From Gammaproteobacteria bacterium (lineage in GTDB: Bacteria > Pseudomonadota > Gammaproteobacteria > GCF-002020875), in the NCBI GenBank assembly GCA_018648825.1, contig JABGQL010000142.1:1-46241 (forward strand): DNA of 46,241 nucleotides, given 5' to 3'. Shown here piece by piece: positions 16,106 to 25,770 of this stretch. The notes beneath the pieces are model-generated. The model worked only from the letters and a program-made list of their open reading frames with translations, did not search any database and had not been told where the DNA came from. The translations under genes were made by a program, and so were the position numbers. How positions within the stretch are numbered: position 1 is the first letter of the stretch; the number at the start of each line of letters is the position of its first letter.

Positions 16106-18685
16106 TCAGTCAGCATCATCCCAATCAGTAGAGGGGGACTTAGCTGCTGCCTTGGGTTTCGCCTCAGGTTTAGGTTTGGCCTCTGACTGGGCCTCCTGTG
16201 GTTTTGGCGCTGGTGCTTTAGCTTCAGCCTTAGGCTCAGCCTTCGCTTCTGTCGTTGGCTTTGGCTTAGCTTCGGGCTTTGGCTCAGGCTCAGGCTTAGC
16301 TTCGGGTTTTGATTGAGGCGCGGCACTCTCCCTCTTCTCAACAGGTTTTGCTACCTGCTTAGGCTTACTCTCAGCGGCCTTGCTTTCAGGGGCTTTATTG
16401 TCCCCTTTATTTTCTGTGGTTTTGCTCTCTACAGGCTTGTTCTCTGTTGCTCTGTTCTCCTGAGGCTTACGTTGGCGGCGTGGTTTATTCTCTCTCTTTG
16501 GTGCGCTGGAAGCCTCTTTTCCGGATGTACTGGGTTGCTGCTCAGCAGGCGCAGTGTTGGGCGTGTTTGAACTGCCGTTTTCACTCTGGGTATTTTGCCC
16601 CTGACCGCCTTGGTTTCTATCCTGCTGACCTTGACGGTTTCGGTTACCTGAACGGGAGCGGCGGCGACGATTGGAGCTCTTCTGCTCCTGTTGTCCCTCT
16701 TGCCTCTTATCGTCTGTTTTTTCAGCTTCGGGCTTACGTCCTCCTTGTCGCTGGTTGGCAGGCTTTTCGTTGCGCTGCTGCTGTTGCTGCTCCTGATCTT
16801 CACGAGAGCGACTGTTACGGTTACGATTGCCTTGGTTGCGACGACTGTTGTTGCGGTTGCCGCCACTGCTGCGATTACCACTCTGGCGATTACGGTTGCG
16901 GTTTCTCCCGCGTCCAGACTCCTGCTTCTCTTTCGCGGGCTCCTGTTTTTTCTCCTCAACTTTCTCTTCACGACCAAATAGTGAAGAGAACAGCTTCTTC
17001 ACAAAAGATCCAGGCTCACTGCCACTCTCAGGGGCTGCCTGCTCCTCAACAGCTTGTTTCCGAGATACTTGAGGTGCTGGCGCATTGGGCATAATCTCAC
17101 GCACTGCAGGTTGGTCGCGCTGAACGGAGGCAGCCTCTTCGAAAACCTCTTTTTCAGGCTCTTTCTCTTCGACCTGCTTGTAGCTGGGGCGGCTCTCTCC
17201 CGCTTCTTGATCTGCGCTTTTACGTAGGCGTTCAATGCTATAGTGTGGCGTCTCAAGAGTATGGTTTGGAATCAGCAGGATAGAGACCTTGCAACGGCTC
17301 TCTATCTCAGTAATGACATCCCGCTTCTCATTCAACAGGTAGGTTGCGACAGAGATAGGAAGCTGTGAAACAACCTGTCCCGTTCCCTCCTTAAGTGCCT
17401 CTTCCTGAATCAGACGCAATACAGAGAGTGCGATTGATTGTGTTCCACGAATGGTACCTTGACCACTGCAGCGTGGGCAGACATTATGTGCGGACTCTCC
17501 CAGTGAAGGACGTAGACGTTGACGAGACATCTCTAACAAGCCGAAGCGGGAGATGCGTCCTACTTGTACACGGGCACGATCGGGTTTCAGGGCATCCCGC
17601 AGGCGGTTCTCAACGGCACGCTGGTTTTTGTTGGACTGCATATCGATAAAGTCGATAACAACCAGTCCACCGCTATCACGCAGACGCAGTTGGCGCGCAA
17701 CCTCATCGGCCGCCTCAAGATTTGCGTTAAGTGCGGTCTCTTCGATATTGCTCCCTTTGGTCGCACGAGCAGAGTTGATATCGATAGAGATCAACGCCTC
17801 CGTTGGGTCAATCACAATAGAGCCACCAGAGGGCAGACGCACTTCGCGTTGGAAGGCAGACTCTAGTTGGCTCTCAATTTGGAAGCGGGTAAAGATCGGG
17901 CTCTCTTCCTGATACCGTTTCAACTTTCTCAAGTTATGCGGCATGACACGAGACATAAACTCATGTGCCAGCTGGTAGGTATCCTCATCATCGATAAGGA
18001 TTTCCCCAATGTCATCACGTAGATAATCACGTATCGCACGCACTACGATATCGCTTTCACGATAGACCAAGAAGGGGGCGGGTTTCTCAGCGGCTGTCTC
18101 AATACTGCTCCAGATCTGGTGCTGGTAGTTGAGATCCCACTGTAGCTCTTCGGTGGTTTTGCCGATTCCGGCAGTACGTACAATGGCGCCTGAGCCTGAA
18201 GGGATCTCCATGTCCTTCATCGCAGTGCGTAGCTCTTGGCGCTCTTTCCCCTCAATGCGTCGAGAGATGCCGCCAGCACGGGGGTTGTTTGGCATATAGA
18301 CCAGATAGCGACCTGCCATACTGATAAAGGTGGTCAGTGCTGCGCCCTTGTTGCCACGCTCCTCTTTTTCAATCTGAATAATGACCTCTTGGCCTTCACT
18401 CATCGAGTCTGCGATATTGGGGCGGCCACCGCCTTCAAAGGCACCCTCCTTAAAGTAGCTGCGGGAGATCTCTTTAAACGGGAGAAAACCGTGTCGCTCA
18501 CAACCGTAGTTTACAAAAGCGGCCTCAAGGCTGGGTTCGATACGGGTAATCTTGCCTTTGTAGATATTCCCTTTTTTCTTCTCATATGCGGCACTCTCAA
18601 TATCCAGGTCATACAAATATTGACCGTCCACCAGTGCTACACGCAACTCCTCTTGCTGAGTTGCATTCATCAAAATTCTTTTCAT
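16106..18685 (-). CDS. rne: Ribonuclease E
   Basis: This is the endoribonuclease that initiates mRNA decay and processes rRNA and tRNA precursors at the membrane. The N-terminal half is a complete catalytic core: [19 protein letters not shown], the S1 domain (about 35-125), the DNase I-like domain with catalytic aspartates in [11 protein letters not shown] and [11 protein letters not shown], the Zn-link CPRCSGQG, and [14 protein letters not shown]. From about residue 520 the protein is disordered. It carries basic RNA-binding runs ([20 protein letters not shown]) and then a long Lys/Glu/Pro/Ala repeat tail ending STDWDDAD. At 859 residues it is shorter than E. coli RNase E (1061) but much longer than RNase G (489). 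A 507-bp gap with several hairpins precedes it, consistent with autoregulation. The ORF track here lists many shadow ORFs produced by the low-complexity tail. Confidence 0.96.
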   Translation of the reverse strand: MKRILMNATQQEELRVALVDGQYLYDLDIESAAYEKKKGNIYKGKITRIEPSLEAAFVNYGCERHGFLPFKEISRSYFKEGAFEGGGRPNIADSMSEGQEVIIQIEKEERGNKGAALTTFISMAGRYLVYMPNNPRAGGISRRIEGKERQELRTAMKDMEIPSGSGAIVRTAGIGKTTEELQWDLNYQHQIWSSIETAAEKPAPFLVYRESDIVVRAIRDYLRDDIGEILIDDEDTYQLAHEFMSRVMPHNLRKLKRYQEESPIFTRFQIESQLESAFQREVRLPSGGSIVIDPTEALISIDINSARATKGSNIEETALNANLEAADEVARQLRLRDSGGLVVIDFIDMQSNKNQRAVENRLRDALKPDRARVQVGRISRFGLLEMSRQRLRPSLGESAHNVCPRCSGQGTIRGTQSIALSVLRLIQEEALKEGTGQVVSQLPISVATYLLNEKRDVITEIESRCKVSILLIPNHTLETPHYSIERLRKSADQEAGESRPSYKQVEEKEPEKEVFEEAASVQRDQPAVREIMPNAPAPQVSRKQAVEEQAAPESGSEPGSFVKKLFSSLFGREEKVEEKKQEPAKEKQESGRGRNRNRNRQSGNRSSGGNRNNSRRNQGNRNRNSRSREDQEQQQQQRNEKPANQRQGGRKPEAEKTDDKRQEGQQEQKSSNRRRRSRSGNRNRQGQQDRNQGGQGQNTQSENGSSNTPNTAPAEQQPSTSGKEASSAPKRENKPRRQRKPQENRATENKPVESKTTENKGDNKAPESKAAESKPKQVAKPVEKRESAAPQSKPEAKPEPEPKPEAKPKPTTEAKAEPKAEAKAPAPKPQEAQSEAKPKPEAKPKAAAKSPSTDWDDAD

Positions 18686-19192
18686 TAAACTATTTCTCTA
18701 CTTCATCTTTTGGTGAAGAGAGTTTCCAAGCGTCGTCCAACAGAGGGATGGGGATCAGGCAGACAGAACTCACAAGCAGGATGTGCCCTGCTTTTATTCT
18801 ATACTTTACGCGATTACCATTTAATTAACAGGTAGTTACGATTAATTGTAGGCCGGTCTGGCTAATTCCAGTTAAGGTGCTGTCACCTTCTCTTCTGATA
18901 TTTTCTTAATATCAGGTATCTAATCCTCTGTAAGAAGATGACGAACATTCACGCCACAGCGTGACCTCTCAGTCTCTCTTCTATTTATCTGTTCTATTCA
19001 TTTGTCGTTGCACTAGGCTTAACTCTTTAACCGCAAATCCAGTGATTCACTTGCCTATCCAACTCTGTTCCTCTCACCTGCAAGCCATTTATAGAGCATC
19101 CTGCTTAAGCGGAGCCTAATAACAGCCTCTTACAGTGGAGTGAGGCGACTATACCAGTGAATCAACTGTGCTGCAATCTGTAAAATTTCCCC
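18686..19192 (-). promoter_or_regulatory. Long structured rne leader region
   Basis: This 507-bp stretch has no convincing gene. On the rne strand it contains a chain of short hairpins: a bulged CTCT/CTTCA...TGAAG/AGAG stem at 18696-18722 (its 3' arm includes the weak rne Shine-Dalgarno AGAG), AAGCAGG/CCTGCTT at 18774-18793, AAGGTG/CACCTT at 18874-18889, CTGATATT/AATATCAG at 18895-18915, and TCACGC/GCGTGA at 18949-18964. E. coli rne is known to have a long leader whose hairpins let RNase E cleave and control its own mRNA, and I infer the same here. I could not assign a promoter confidently. From 18965 to 19192 I see nothing specific. Confidence 0.55.
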
Positions 19193-19888
19193 CTATTTTT
19201 TGTCAGTTTCCACCTCACTCCCCAACCTTTTTTTCATCTCCCTCTTGGCTGATGCCGCCTTTGAGTACGCATGTTGATGCTTATAGTGTTGAATCAACTT
19301 TTTCCATGCCCTCCTATTTTTGGGGTTAAAGGCGAGTGCAACACGTAGAAATTTTTCAACACGCCGATGGTGATACTTTGCTCCCGCCTGTTTGGCTACC
19401 AAACGCAAAAATGTATCGGAGCGCTTGGTGTAGATGGTGGAGAGTTTATTGCGAGTCACTTTGCGGACTTTTGTTTTTTTGATCCAGCGCTTTAGGCGCT
19501 CTACTGCTGGCGTTAATGGTTTATCATCAGGAATATTGATGATGGTGCTGATTTTTTTATCAACATGAGAAACTTCCACCGTAACTTGCTCGAGAGGCTC
19601 TGTCCCACTCTCTTTCTCCCCTGTTCCAAAAAGAAGATAGAGCAGGATCAGTAGTATGGCTGCAGATATAGCAGCTAGAGTTTGAGGGCGACTCAGGCTG
19701 CTATTGCCCTGTTTTTGCTCAAGCGACTCATCTTCATCAGGCAGCGTAGAGTCAGGCTGGAGAGAGGATATTCCTTCATTCATTTCATAGCTGACTTTAC
19801 AGCCATGCTCGGTGTAACCCTGTAAAAATGAAGATGCCTGATTGATGTTGGAAAATGGCTTTGGAACGGTAAATGGCGCATGCTCCAT
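19193..19888 (-). CDS. Hypothetical single-TM protein with basic C-terminal domain; N-terminus probably extends upstream
   Basis: This gene is not recognised. From the first ATG (19888) it gives 231 residues: about 75 N-terminal residues, one TM segment at about 75-92 (LAAISAAILLILLYLLFG), and a very basic helical domain (KKTKVRKVTRNKLSTIYTKR, then FLRVALAFNPKNRRAWKKLI, TPR-like). The reading frame stays open upstream to a TAA at about 20030. The extra roughly 47 codons look coding (LTITRFPKLNSTKWKIVQRK, then EFEWSTEQAAAAMEH). Joined to APFTVP and LQGYTEHGCKVSYE they resemble the C-terminal domain of ribosomal protein bL12 in layout. No ATG, GTG or TTG exists in that stretch, so the start, or a frameshift, is unresolved. 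Same strand as merR. Confidence 0.6.
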   Translation of the reverse strand: MEHAPFTVPKPFSNINQASSFLQGYTEHGCKVSYEMNEGISSLQPDSTLPDEDESLEQKQGNSSLSRPQTLAAISAAILLILLYLLFGTGEKESGTEPLEQVTVEVSHVDKKISTIINIPDDKPLTPAVERLKRWIKKTKVRKVTRNKLSTIYTKRSDTFLRLVAKQAGAKYHHRRVEKFLRVALAFNPKNRRAWKKLIQHYKHQHAYSKAASAKREMKKRLGSEVETDKK

Positions 19889-20043
19889 TGCTGCAGCGGC
19901 CTGTTCTGTAGACCACTCAAATTCACGCTCCAGCTTACGCTGTACGATTTTCCACTTGGTACTGTTCAGTTTAGGGAAGCGGGTAATGGTTAGAGTAAAA
20001 ATAGCAGTGCTCTCTTGTAGTCCACCTGGTTATGAATGAAGGC

Positions 20044-20406
20044 CTACCCCGTTAGTGCCTGCAGCAGTGTCTCTAATTCGCGCCTTACTTCAGGAATGTC
20101 AGCCTTTACGCTGATCCCTTCCCCCTTACGCCCCAGCTTATGCCGTGCGCCGCTGATGGTAAAGCCCTCCTCATAGAGTAGGCTACGAATCTTACGAATC
20201 AGCTTTATATCGTGCTGCTGATAGTAACGGCGATTACCGCGTCGTGTGACGGGTTTAAGCTGCGCAAACTCTTGCTCCCAGTAACGCAACACATGAGGCT
20301 TGACCGCGCAAAGTTTCGAGACCTCTCCAATCGTAAAATATCGTTTGGAAGGGATCGGCGGTAACTCGCTGACGGTAACCTCAGATGCCGTAGGGTCGTG
20401 ACTCAT
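20044..20406 (-). CDS. MerR-family transcriptional regulator
   Basis: This 120-residue regulator has one MerR winged-helix domain: RYFTIGEVSKLCAVKPHVLRYWEQEF, then RGNRRYYQQHDIKLIRKIRSLL and GFTISGARHKLG. No cysteine-rich metal-binding loop or long effector-binding domain follows. This short MerR form next to ihfA is common in gammaproteobacteria, where it closes the pheST-ihfA block. Its target is unknown. It is 62 bp downstream of ihfA and probably co-transcribed with it. Confidence 0.92.
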   Translation of the reverse strand: MSHDPTASEVTVSELPPIPSKRYFTIGEVSKLCAVKPHVLRYWEQEFAQLKPVTRRGNRRYYQQHDIKLIRKIRSLLYEEGFTISGARHKLGRKGEGISVKADIPEVRRELETLLQALTG

Positions 20407-20468
20407 GTCGTGTGGCTCATATTGGATTGTCGTTACTATGCTTCACACAAGAACAGGAATCTAAATTT

Positions 20469-20774
20469 TTAGTCTGTAAACACGGAGTTACTGTAGTTAT
20501 CTACACTCTCCTTGAGCTTTAACCCTGCCTTAAAGGTGACTACACGGCGTGCCGTAATTGGAATCTCCTCTCCGGTCTTTGGGTTGCGCCCAGGGCGTGG
20601 GGATTTATCTCTGAGATCAAAATTACCGAAACCGGAGAGTTTTACATTCTCGCCCTCTTCCAAGGCTCCACGAATCTCTTCGTAGAACTGCTCGATCATC
20701 TCTTTTGATTCACGCTTATTGAGCCCTAGCTCTTCGTTGAGGGTCTCACAAAGTGATGCTTTGGTTAGCGTCAT
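20469..20774 (-). CDS. ihfA: Integration host factor subunit alpha
   Basis: IhfA pairs with IhfB to bind and sharply bend DNA in the nucleoid, acting in replication, recombination and transcription. The 101-residue length is typical. Motifs: [59 protein letters not shown], where the RPGRNPKTG arm carries the intercalating proline. Located after pheT as in E. coli. A sigma-70-like promoter in the 153-bp gap upstream (20837-20864) could drive it independently of pheST. Confidence 0.97.
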   Translation of the reverse strand: MTLTKASLCETLNEELGLNKRESKEMIEQFYEEIRGALEEGENVKLSGFGNFDLRDKSPRPGRNPKTGEEIPITARRVVTFKAGLKLKESVDNYSNSVFTD

Positions 20775-20836
20775 TCTACCAATTCCTTATTTCGTTCATT
20801 TTTCGTTTAACATAGGATGAAAATATCACCCCTGTT

Positions 20837-20864
20837 ACTATAGTTTGCATATTTGCCGTAACAA
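20837..20864 (-). promoter_or_regulatory. Predicted sigma-70 promoter for ihfA-merR
   Basis: On the minus strand TTGTTA (4 of 6 to consensus) and TATAGT (5 of 6) are separated by 16 bases, about 60 bp upstream of the ihfA start. A prediction from sequence only. Confidence 0.5.
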
Positions 20865-20892
20865 TATAAAATTTAACAGCTTTCAGCAACCT

Positions 20893-20916
20893 TTTTATTC
20901 TGAAATCAGAATAAAA
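20893..20916. repeat. AT-rich 11-bp inverted repeat between pheT and ihfA
   Basis: TTTTATTCTGA, 2 bases, TCAGAATAAAA is a perfect 24-bp palindrome 11 bp past the pheT stop. It could end pheT transcription weakly (no U-run follows on the minus strand), or be a protein-binding site just upstream of the predicted ihfA promoter, for example for autoregulation. Confidence 0.5.
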
Positions 20917-20927
20917 TTATCGCGGTT

Positions 20928-23300
20928 TTATACTCTCAACTTGGCACCATGCTGCATATCTAGCTGCTCAATCACGCTCTGTACAACCGCCTCAATCTCT
21001 TCATCGGTCAAGGTGCGTGCATCATGCTGCAGAAATATACCGAAAGCAAGGCTCTTCTCACCCGCTTTCAGGTGCTCTCCCTGGTAGAGGTCAAATAGAC
21101 GAACATCGCGTAAAAGTTGTTCATCTACGCTCTGTTTGACGGTATTCAGTACCGACTGTGCTGGGATTTGATCGCTCAACAAAATTGCAAGATCACGGCG
21201 AATCATCGGAAACTTGGAGAGAGCTGAAAACTGAGGGATGGTGCGCTGTTGCTGTAGCGCTAGATCCAACTCAAACAGAATGATATTTTTAGGCAGTGAA
21301 AGTTTGGCAGCAACTGCGGGGTGTAACGCCCCCATCCACCCCAGCAACTCTTCTCCAGTCCGGATCTGCGCACTTTTCCCCGGATGTAAAACAGGGTGCT
21401 CTGCTGCAATGAACTCCACTTCGCTGCACTGCTGTAGCAACTGCTCTACATCCCCTTTCATGTCGAAAAAGTCCACAGTACGTGAGCTTGCCCCCCATTG
21501 TTCAGGCTGAATATCACCATAAATCAATCCGGAAATCACCCGTTGCTGCTGTAACCCTTCCGTGCCTGGTATAAATCGAAGTCCTGTCTCAAACAGGCGT
21601 ACCTGACTCTGTTGACGTTTACTGTTGAACTCTAGGCTCTGTAACAACCCTGGCCAGAGAGAGGTGCGCATTACCGAAAGATCGCTGGAGATGGGGTTAG
21701 CCAGTGCCAAAGCCTCATGCTCAGGATCCATCACCTGCTGTAGTTTAGGGTCAACAAAGCTATAGGTAATTACTTCATGATAACCCTGATCAACCAGTGT
21801 TTGGCGGATCAATGAAAGCGGTGTAATCGCCTCAGGGTTGCTGCGAATCTCTGCGCTCAGCTCAGGGTGTGTGCTGGGCAGCTGATCGTAACCGTAGATG
21901 CGGCCGATCTCTTCGATAAGATCGGCCTCAATAGCGAGATCGAAACGCCAAGAGGGCGCTGTTGCTCGCCACCCTTCGGTGATCGCCTCAACCTTTAACC
22001 CTAATCCTTGTAAGGTCTGTGTCACCCAGTCGACCTCTAGCGACAGTCCGAGCATCCGTTGCAGGCGCTCGGCACGTAGGGTGATGGTCTCTTGCAGAGG
22101 TAGCGTCGTATCATCACAGACTTCTTGCACTGGACCCGCTTCTCCACCTACGATATCAATTAATAGTTGAGTTGCGCGCTCCATGGCCTGTTGCTGTAAC
22201 TGTGGATCGACTCCTCGTTCATAACGGTGTGATGCATCGGTATGTAGCCCATAGCTACGCGCCTTTCCAGCAATGGTTAGTGGCGCAAAGAAGGCGCACT
22301 CTAAAAACAGGTCCGTTGTGTCTTCGGCAATACCGCTCGACTCCCCGCCCATAATGCCAGCCAAGGCCAGCGGCCCTTTCTCATCTGCGATCAATAGAGT
22401 CTCTTCAGTCAACTCCAGCGCTTTACCATCGAGCAGCGTCAGCTGCTCGCCCTCTTTGGCACTGCGCACTGTGATTGATCCACTTAGTTGCGCCAAATCA
22501 AAGGCGTGCATCGGCTGCCCCAGCTCTAGCATGACATAGTTGGTCACATCGACCAGCGGCCCCAGCGATCGCAACCCGGCTCGACGTAGCCGCTCTTGCA
22601 TCCAGAGTGGTGTAGCTGCGCTAGAATTGATCCCTTCAATTACCCGCCCTAAGTAACGGGGGCAGCCAGCAGGGGCCTCTACTTTGACTGAGAAAATACG
22701 CTCAGAAGTGACTGCAACTGGCTTAAATTCAACCGTTTTAACAGCGGTATTATTGATTACGCCAACCTCACGCGCGACCCCAGACAGGCTGAGACAGTCG
22801 CCGCGATTGGGGGTCAGATCAACCTCAATAATCTGATCATCCAGCCCCATGTATTCACGAATTGAGCTGCCCACAGGCGCATCAACAGGTAAGCGCTCAA
22901 GCGCCTCGCTCTCCTCCAGCAACCCTAAGGTTCCCATAGAGCAGAACATGCCAAATGAGGGAACCCCCCGCAGTTTCGCCTTCTTGATCTTCATTCCGTC
23001 TGGTAGTACACACCCTACTTTGGCAACGGCAACCTTTTCACCCACTGCGATATCTGCCACGTTGGTGACAATGGTCAGTGCGCTCTCTTCTCCCGCATCC
23101 ACTTGGGTAACCCGCAAGCGATCTGCATCAGGGTGAGGCTCAACAGAGATTACTTCAGCCACCACCACCTTTTCAAAAGGGGGAGCAGCAGGCTCAATGG
23201 AGTCCACTTCCAAGCCGGCCATTGTCAGCTGCTCTAGCAGCTTCTCTGTGGTAACCTCTGGATTGACCCATTTACGCAGCCATGATTCACTAAATTTCAT
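20928..23300 (-). CDS. pheT: Phenylalanine--tRNA ligase subunit beta
   Basis: This is the 790-residue beta subunit of the (alpha-beta)2 synthetase. It houses tRNA binding and editing, and is close to the 795 residues of E. coli. Visible: N-terminal MKFSESWLRKWVNPEVTTEKLLEQLTMAGLEVDSIEP, the EMAP/tRNA-binding-like domain (VVVAEVISVEPHPDADRLRVTQVDAG), LTPNRGDCLSLSGVAREVG, B3/B4 editing domain, GRIYGYDQLPST, and the C-terminal anticodon-binding FDX-ACB domain (FSALSKFPMIRRDLAILL). It lies 52 bp after pheS in one operon controlled by the pheM attenuator. Confidence 0.97.
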   Translation of the reverse strand: MKFSESWLRKWVNPEVTTEKLLEQLTMAGLEVDSIEPAAPPFEKVVVAEVISVEPHPDADRLRVTQVDAGEESALTIVTNVADIAVGEKVAVAKVGCVLPDGMKIKKAKLRGVPSFGMFCSMGTLGLLEESEALERLPVDAPVGSSIREYMGLDDQIIEVDLTPNRGDCLSLSGVAREVGVINNTAVKTVEFKPVAVTSERIFSVKVEAPAGCPRYLGRVIEGINSSAATPLWMQERLRRAGLRSLGPLVDVTNYVMLELGQPMHAFDLAQLSGSITVRSAKEGEQLTLLDGKALELTEETLLIADEKGPLALAGIMGGESSGIAEDTTDLFLECAFFAPLTIAGKARSYGLHTDASHRYERGVDPQLQQQAMERATQLLIDIVGGEAGPVQEVCDDTTLPLQETITLRAERLQRMLGLSLEVDWVTQTLQGLGLKVEAITEGWRATAPSWRFDLAIEADLIEEIGRIYGYDQLPSTHPELSAEIRSNPEAITPLSLIRQTLVDQGYHEVITYSFVDPKLQQVMDPEHEALALANPISSDLSVMRTSLWPGLLQSLEFNSKRQQSQVRLFETGLRFIPGTEGLQQQRVISGLIYGDIQPEQWGASSRTVDFFDMKGDVEQLLQQCSEVEFIAAEHPVLHPGKSAQIRTGEELLGWMGALHPAVAAKLSLPKNIILFELDLALQQQRTIPQFSALSKFPMIRRDLAILLSDQIPAQSVLNTVKQSVDEQLLRDVRLFDLYQGEHLKAGEKSLAFGIFLQHDARTLTDEEIEAVVQSVIEQLDMQHGAKLRV

Positions 23301-23352
23301 TGTAATTACAACCTGATATTTGAAAGTTCTAATCTATTTTACTAGCCATTTA

Positions 23353-24381
<1,029 letters not shown>

Positions 24382-24426
24382 TTAACTACTCAAAAATAAA
24401 AAAGGGGCAGCAAACCCAAATAGCAT
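24382..24426 (-). CDS. pheM: pheM leader peptide of the pheST attenuator
   Basis: This short reading frame is missed by the ORF track. It encodes MLFGFAAPFLFLSS: 14 residues, four of them Phe, ending in TAA 6 bp before pheS. E. coli PheM is also 14 residues with five Phe and sits in the same place. A purine-rich Shine-Dalgarno (AGAAGGGG) precedes the ATG. The ATG lies at the inner end of the 5' arm of a terminator hairpin. Phe codons 3 and 5 fall in the loop and codons 9 and 11 in the U-tract, so translation directly covers the terminator. This supports classical Phe-tRNA-dependent attenuation of pheST. The exact mechanics with overlapping hairpin and peptide are inferred. Confidence 0.85.
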   Translation of the reverse strand: MLFGFAAPFLFLSS

Positions 24427-24436
24427 GCCACCCCTT
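24392..24436 (-). terminator. pheST attenuator hairpin overlapping pheM
   Basis: On the minus strand AAGGGGTGGCA pairs with TGCTGCCCCTT (11 pairs, two of them G-T) around a 13-base loop, and the transcript then runs TTTTTTATTTTT. The 5' arm holds the pheM Shine-Dalgarno and ends at its start codon. A ribosome paused on the early Phe codons would cover this arm and favour read-through into pheS. Confidence 0.8.
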
Positions 24437-24475
24437 CTCTTCGACTCTTGTCTGCTTTTTAGCTCAATCGAGCGC

Positions 24476-24829
24476 TTACAATGCAGCTTTCGCCTGCTCT
24501 GCAATTGCAGCAAATGCAACCTTGTCGTGAACGGCCAGATCAGCCAGTACCTTACGGTCTACTTCAACACCTGCTTTGGTGAGGCCGTTGATCATGTTGC
24601 TGTAGGAGATTCCGTTAACACGGGCCTCAGCATTGATACGGACAATCCACAGTGAACGGAATTGACGCTTCTTCTGACGACGATCGCGATAAGCATATTG
24701 ACCCGCTTTGGTTACCGCTTGCTTGGCAACGCGATAGACTCGGCTACGGGCACCATAATAACCACGCGCCTCTTTAAGGACCTTCTTGTGACGTGCGCGT
24801 GCTTGTACGCCTCTTTTTACTCTTGGCAT
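24476..24829 (-). CDS. rplT: 50S ribosomal protein L20
   Basis: L20 (bL20) is an early-assembly protein of the large subunit and binds 23S rRNA. It also acts as translational repressor of rpmI-rplT in E. coli. The 117 residues are typical: [55 protein letters not shown]. It is 15 bp downstream of rpmI with a good Shine-Dalgarno (GGGAGAAG). Confidence 0.98.
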   Translation of the reverse strand: MPRVKRGVQARARHKKVLKEARGYYGARSRVYRVAKQAVTKAGQYAYRDRRQKKRQFRSLWIVRINAEARVNGISYSNMINGLTKAGVEVDRKVLADLAVHDKVAFAAIAEQAKAAL

Positions 24830-24844
24830 TTTACTTCTCCCGGA

Positions 24845-25039
24845 TTAAGCGTAGGGCAGCATCTGCTTCACAGCAGCTACATTGCTCTCATGGACATTCA
24901 GTGGACTACGTAGCTGACGCTTACGCTTAGTGGATTTCTTGGTCAGGATATGACTGCGAAAACCTTGGCCACGCTTAAAACCGGACGCGGTCGCCTTGAA
25001 ACGCTTGGACGCGCCTCTCTTTGACTTCATTTTTGGCAT
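24845..25039 (-). CDS. rpmI: 50S ribosomal protein L35
   Basis: L35 (bL35), 64 residues, strongly basic: [43 protein letters not shown]. It is located between infC and rplT as in E. coli, with GAGGTG upstream of the ATG. The 125 bp upstream gap (25040-25164) may hold the L20 control site, but I could not identify it. Confidence 0.97.
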   Translation of the reverse strand: MPKMKSKRGASKRFKATASGFKRGQGFRSHILTKKSTKRKRQLRSPLNVHESNVAAVKQMLPYA

Positions 25040-25164
25040 CTTATCACCTCATTACATAGTGCGGGATAGTTCCCGTTAATTACTCCCTGCCGGTGTGCCA
25101 TTAACCAGACAGGAACCTAAAGTTGCTCACCACACTGCATGTCACAGATTGTGGAGCGCGTATT

Positions 25165-25725
25165 CTACTTCTTTTTGGAGATGGGGCCAACCACCATAAT
25201 CATTTGTCGCCCTTCCATCTTGGGGAACTGCTCGACCTTGCCATACTCTTCCAAATCTTTCTCGATCCGCTTCAGCATCTCCATGCCGAGCTCACGGTGC
25301 GCCATCTCGCGCCCACGATAACGGATGGTGATCTTCGTTTTATTACCCTGCTCCAGAAACTTCATCAGATTTCTCAATTTGATCTGATAGTCTCCTTCAC
25401 CAGTGCCGGGGCGGAACTTGATCTCTTTGATCTGCACCTGCTTCTGCTTTTTCTTCGCGGCACTTTTCTTCTTGCCCTCTTCGAAGATGAACTTTCCATA
25501 GTCCATGATGCGACAGACGGGTGGCTCTGCTTTTGGTGAAATCTCAACTAGATCAAAACCTGCTTCGTCGGCCATAGCTAATGCGGCGGCACGGGAGATA
25601 ATCTCTGACTCTGACTGATCTGCTGCAAACACGCGAAGTGGTGAGGCGGTAATCTCCTCATTGATTTGATGCTCACGTGTCTTCTCTGGCATCCGGCCGC
25701 GAGGCCCTCTTGGGTTAAGTGCGAT
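25165..25725 (-). CDS. infC: Translation initiation factor IF-3, ATC start
   Basis: IF-3 binds the 30S subunit, prevents premature joining and rejects non-standard start codons. The ORF track begins at an internal ATG (25692), but the frame continues upstream as [20 protein letters not shown] to an ATC at 25725. AGGAG lies 8 bases in front of that ATC, while nothing similar precedes the ATG. Starting infC at a rare AUU/AUC/AUA is known in E. coli (AUU) and is the basis of IF-3 autocontrol. Motifs: [40 protein letters not shown], and the C-terminal [19 protein letters not shown]. From ATC: 186 residues. It lies 45 bp after thrS. Confidence 0.92.
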   Translation of the reverse strand: MALNPRGPRGRMPEKTREHQINEEITASPLRVFAADQSESEIISRAAALAMADEAGFDLVEISPKAEPPVCRIMDYGKFIFEEGKKKSAAKKKQKQVQIKEIKFRPGTGEGDYQIKLRNLMKFLEQGNKTKITIRYRGREMAHRELGMEMLKRIEKDLEEYGKVEQFPKMEGRQMIMVVGPISKKK

Positions 25726-25738
25726 CTCAAGTTCTCCT
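25723..25738 (-). promoter_or_regulatory. infC ribosome binding site with ATC start codon
   Basis: AGGAG (25738-25734), an 8-base spacer AACTTGAG and ATC. An ideal Shine-Dalgarno with a rare start codon is the arrangement that lets IF-3 repress its own translation. Confidence 0.85.
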
Positions 25739-25770
25739 GTTCAATAATAGTAAGTAGGTACGGTTAGGAA

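Noticed and set aside
16313-17094. Several long ORFs on the plus strand and in other minus frames inside rne (for example 16447..17094, 16429..16977)
   Set aside because: They are shadows of the repetitive, compositionally biased RNase E tail. The products are low complexity and overlap an obvious gene.
18965-19192. Possible sigma-70 promoters ahead of rne (for example a TATAAA-like hexamer)
   Set aside because: No -35 at acceptable spacing; candidates are no better than chance in this AT-rich stretch.
19990-20015. Programmed -1 frameshift signal at CTATTTTTAC upstream of the TM protein
   Set aside because: The heptamer is not a classic X-XXY-YYZ slippery site and no convincing downstream stimulator was seen. 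Kept only as one explanation in the finding.
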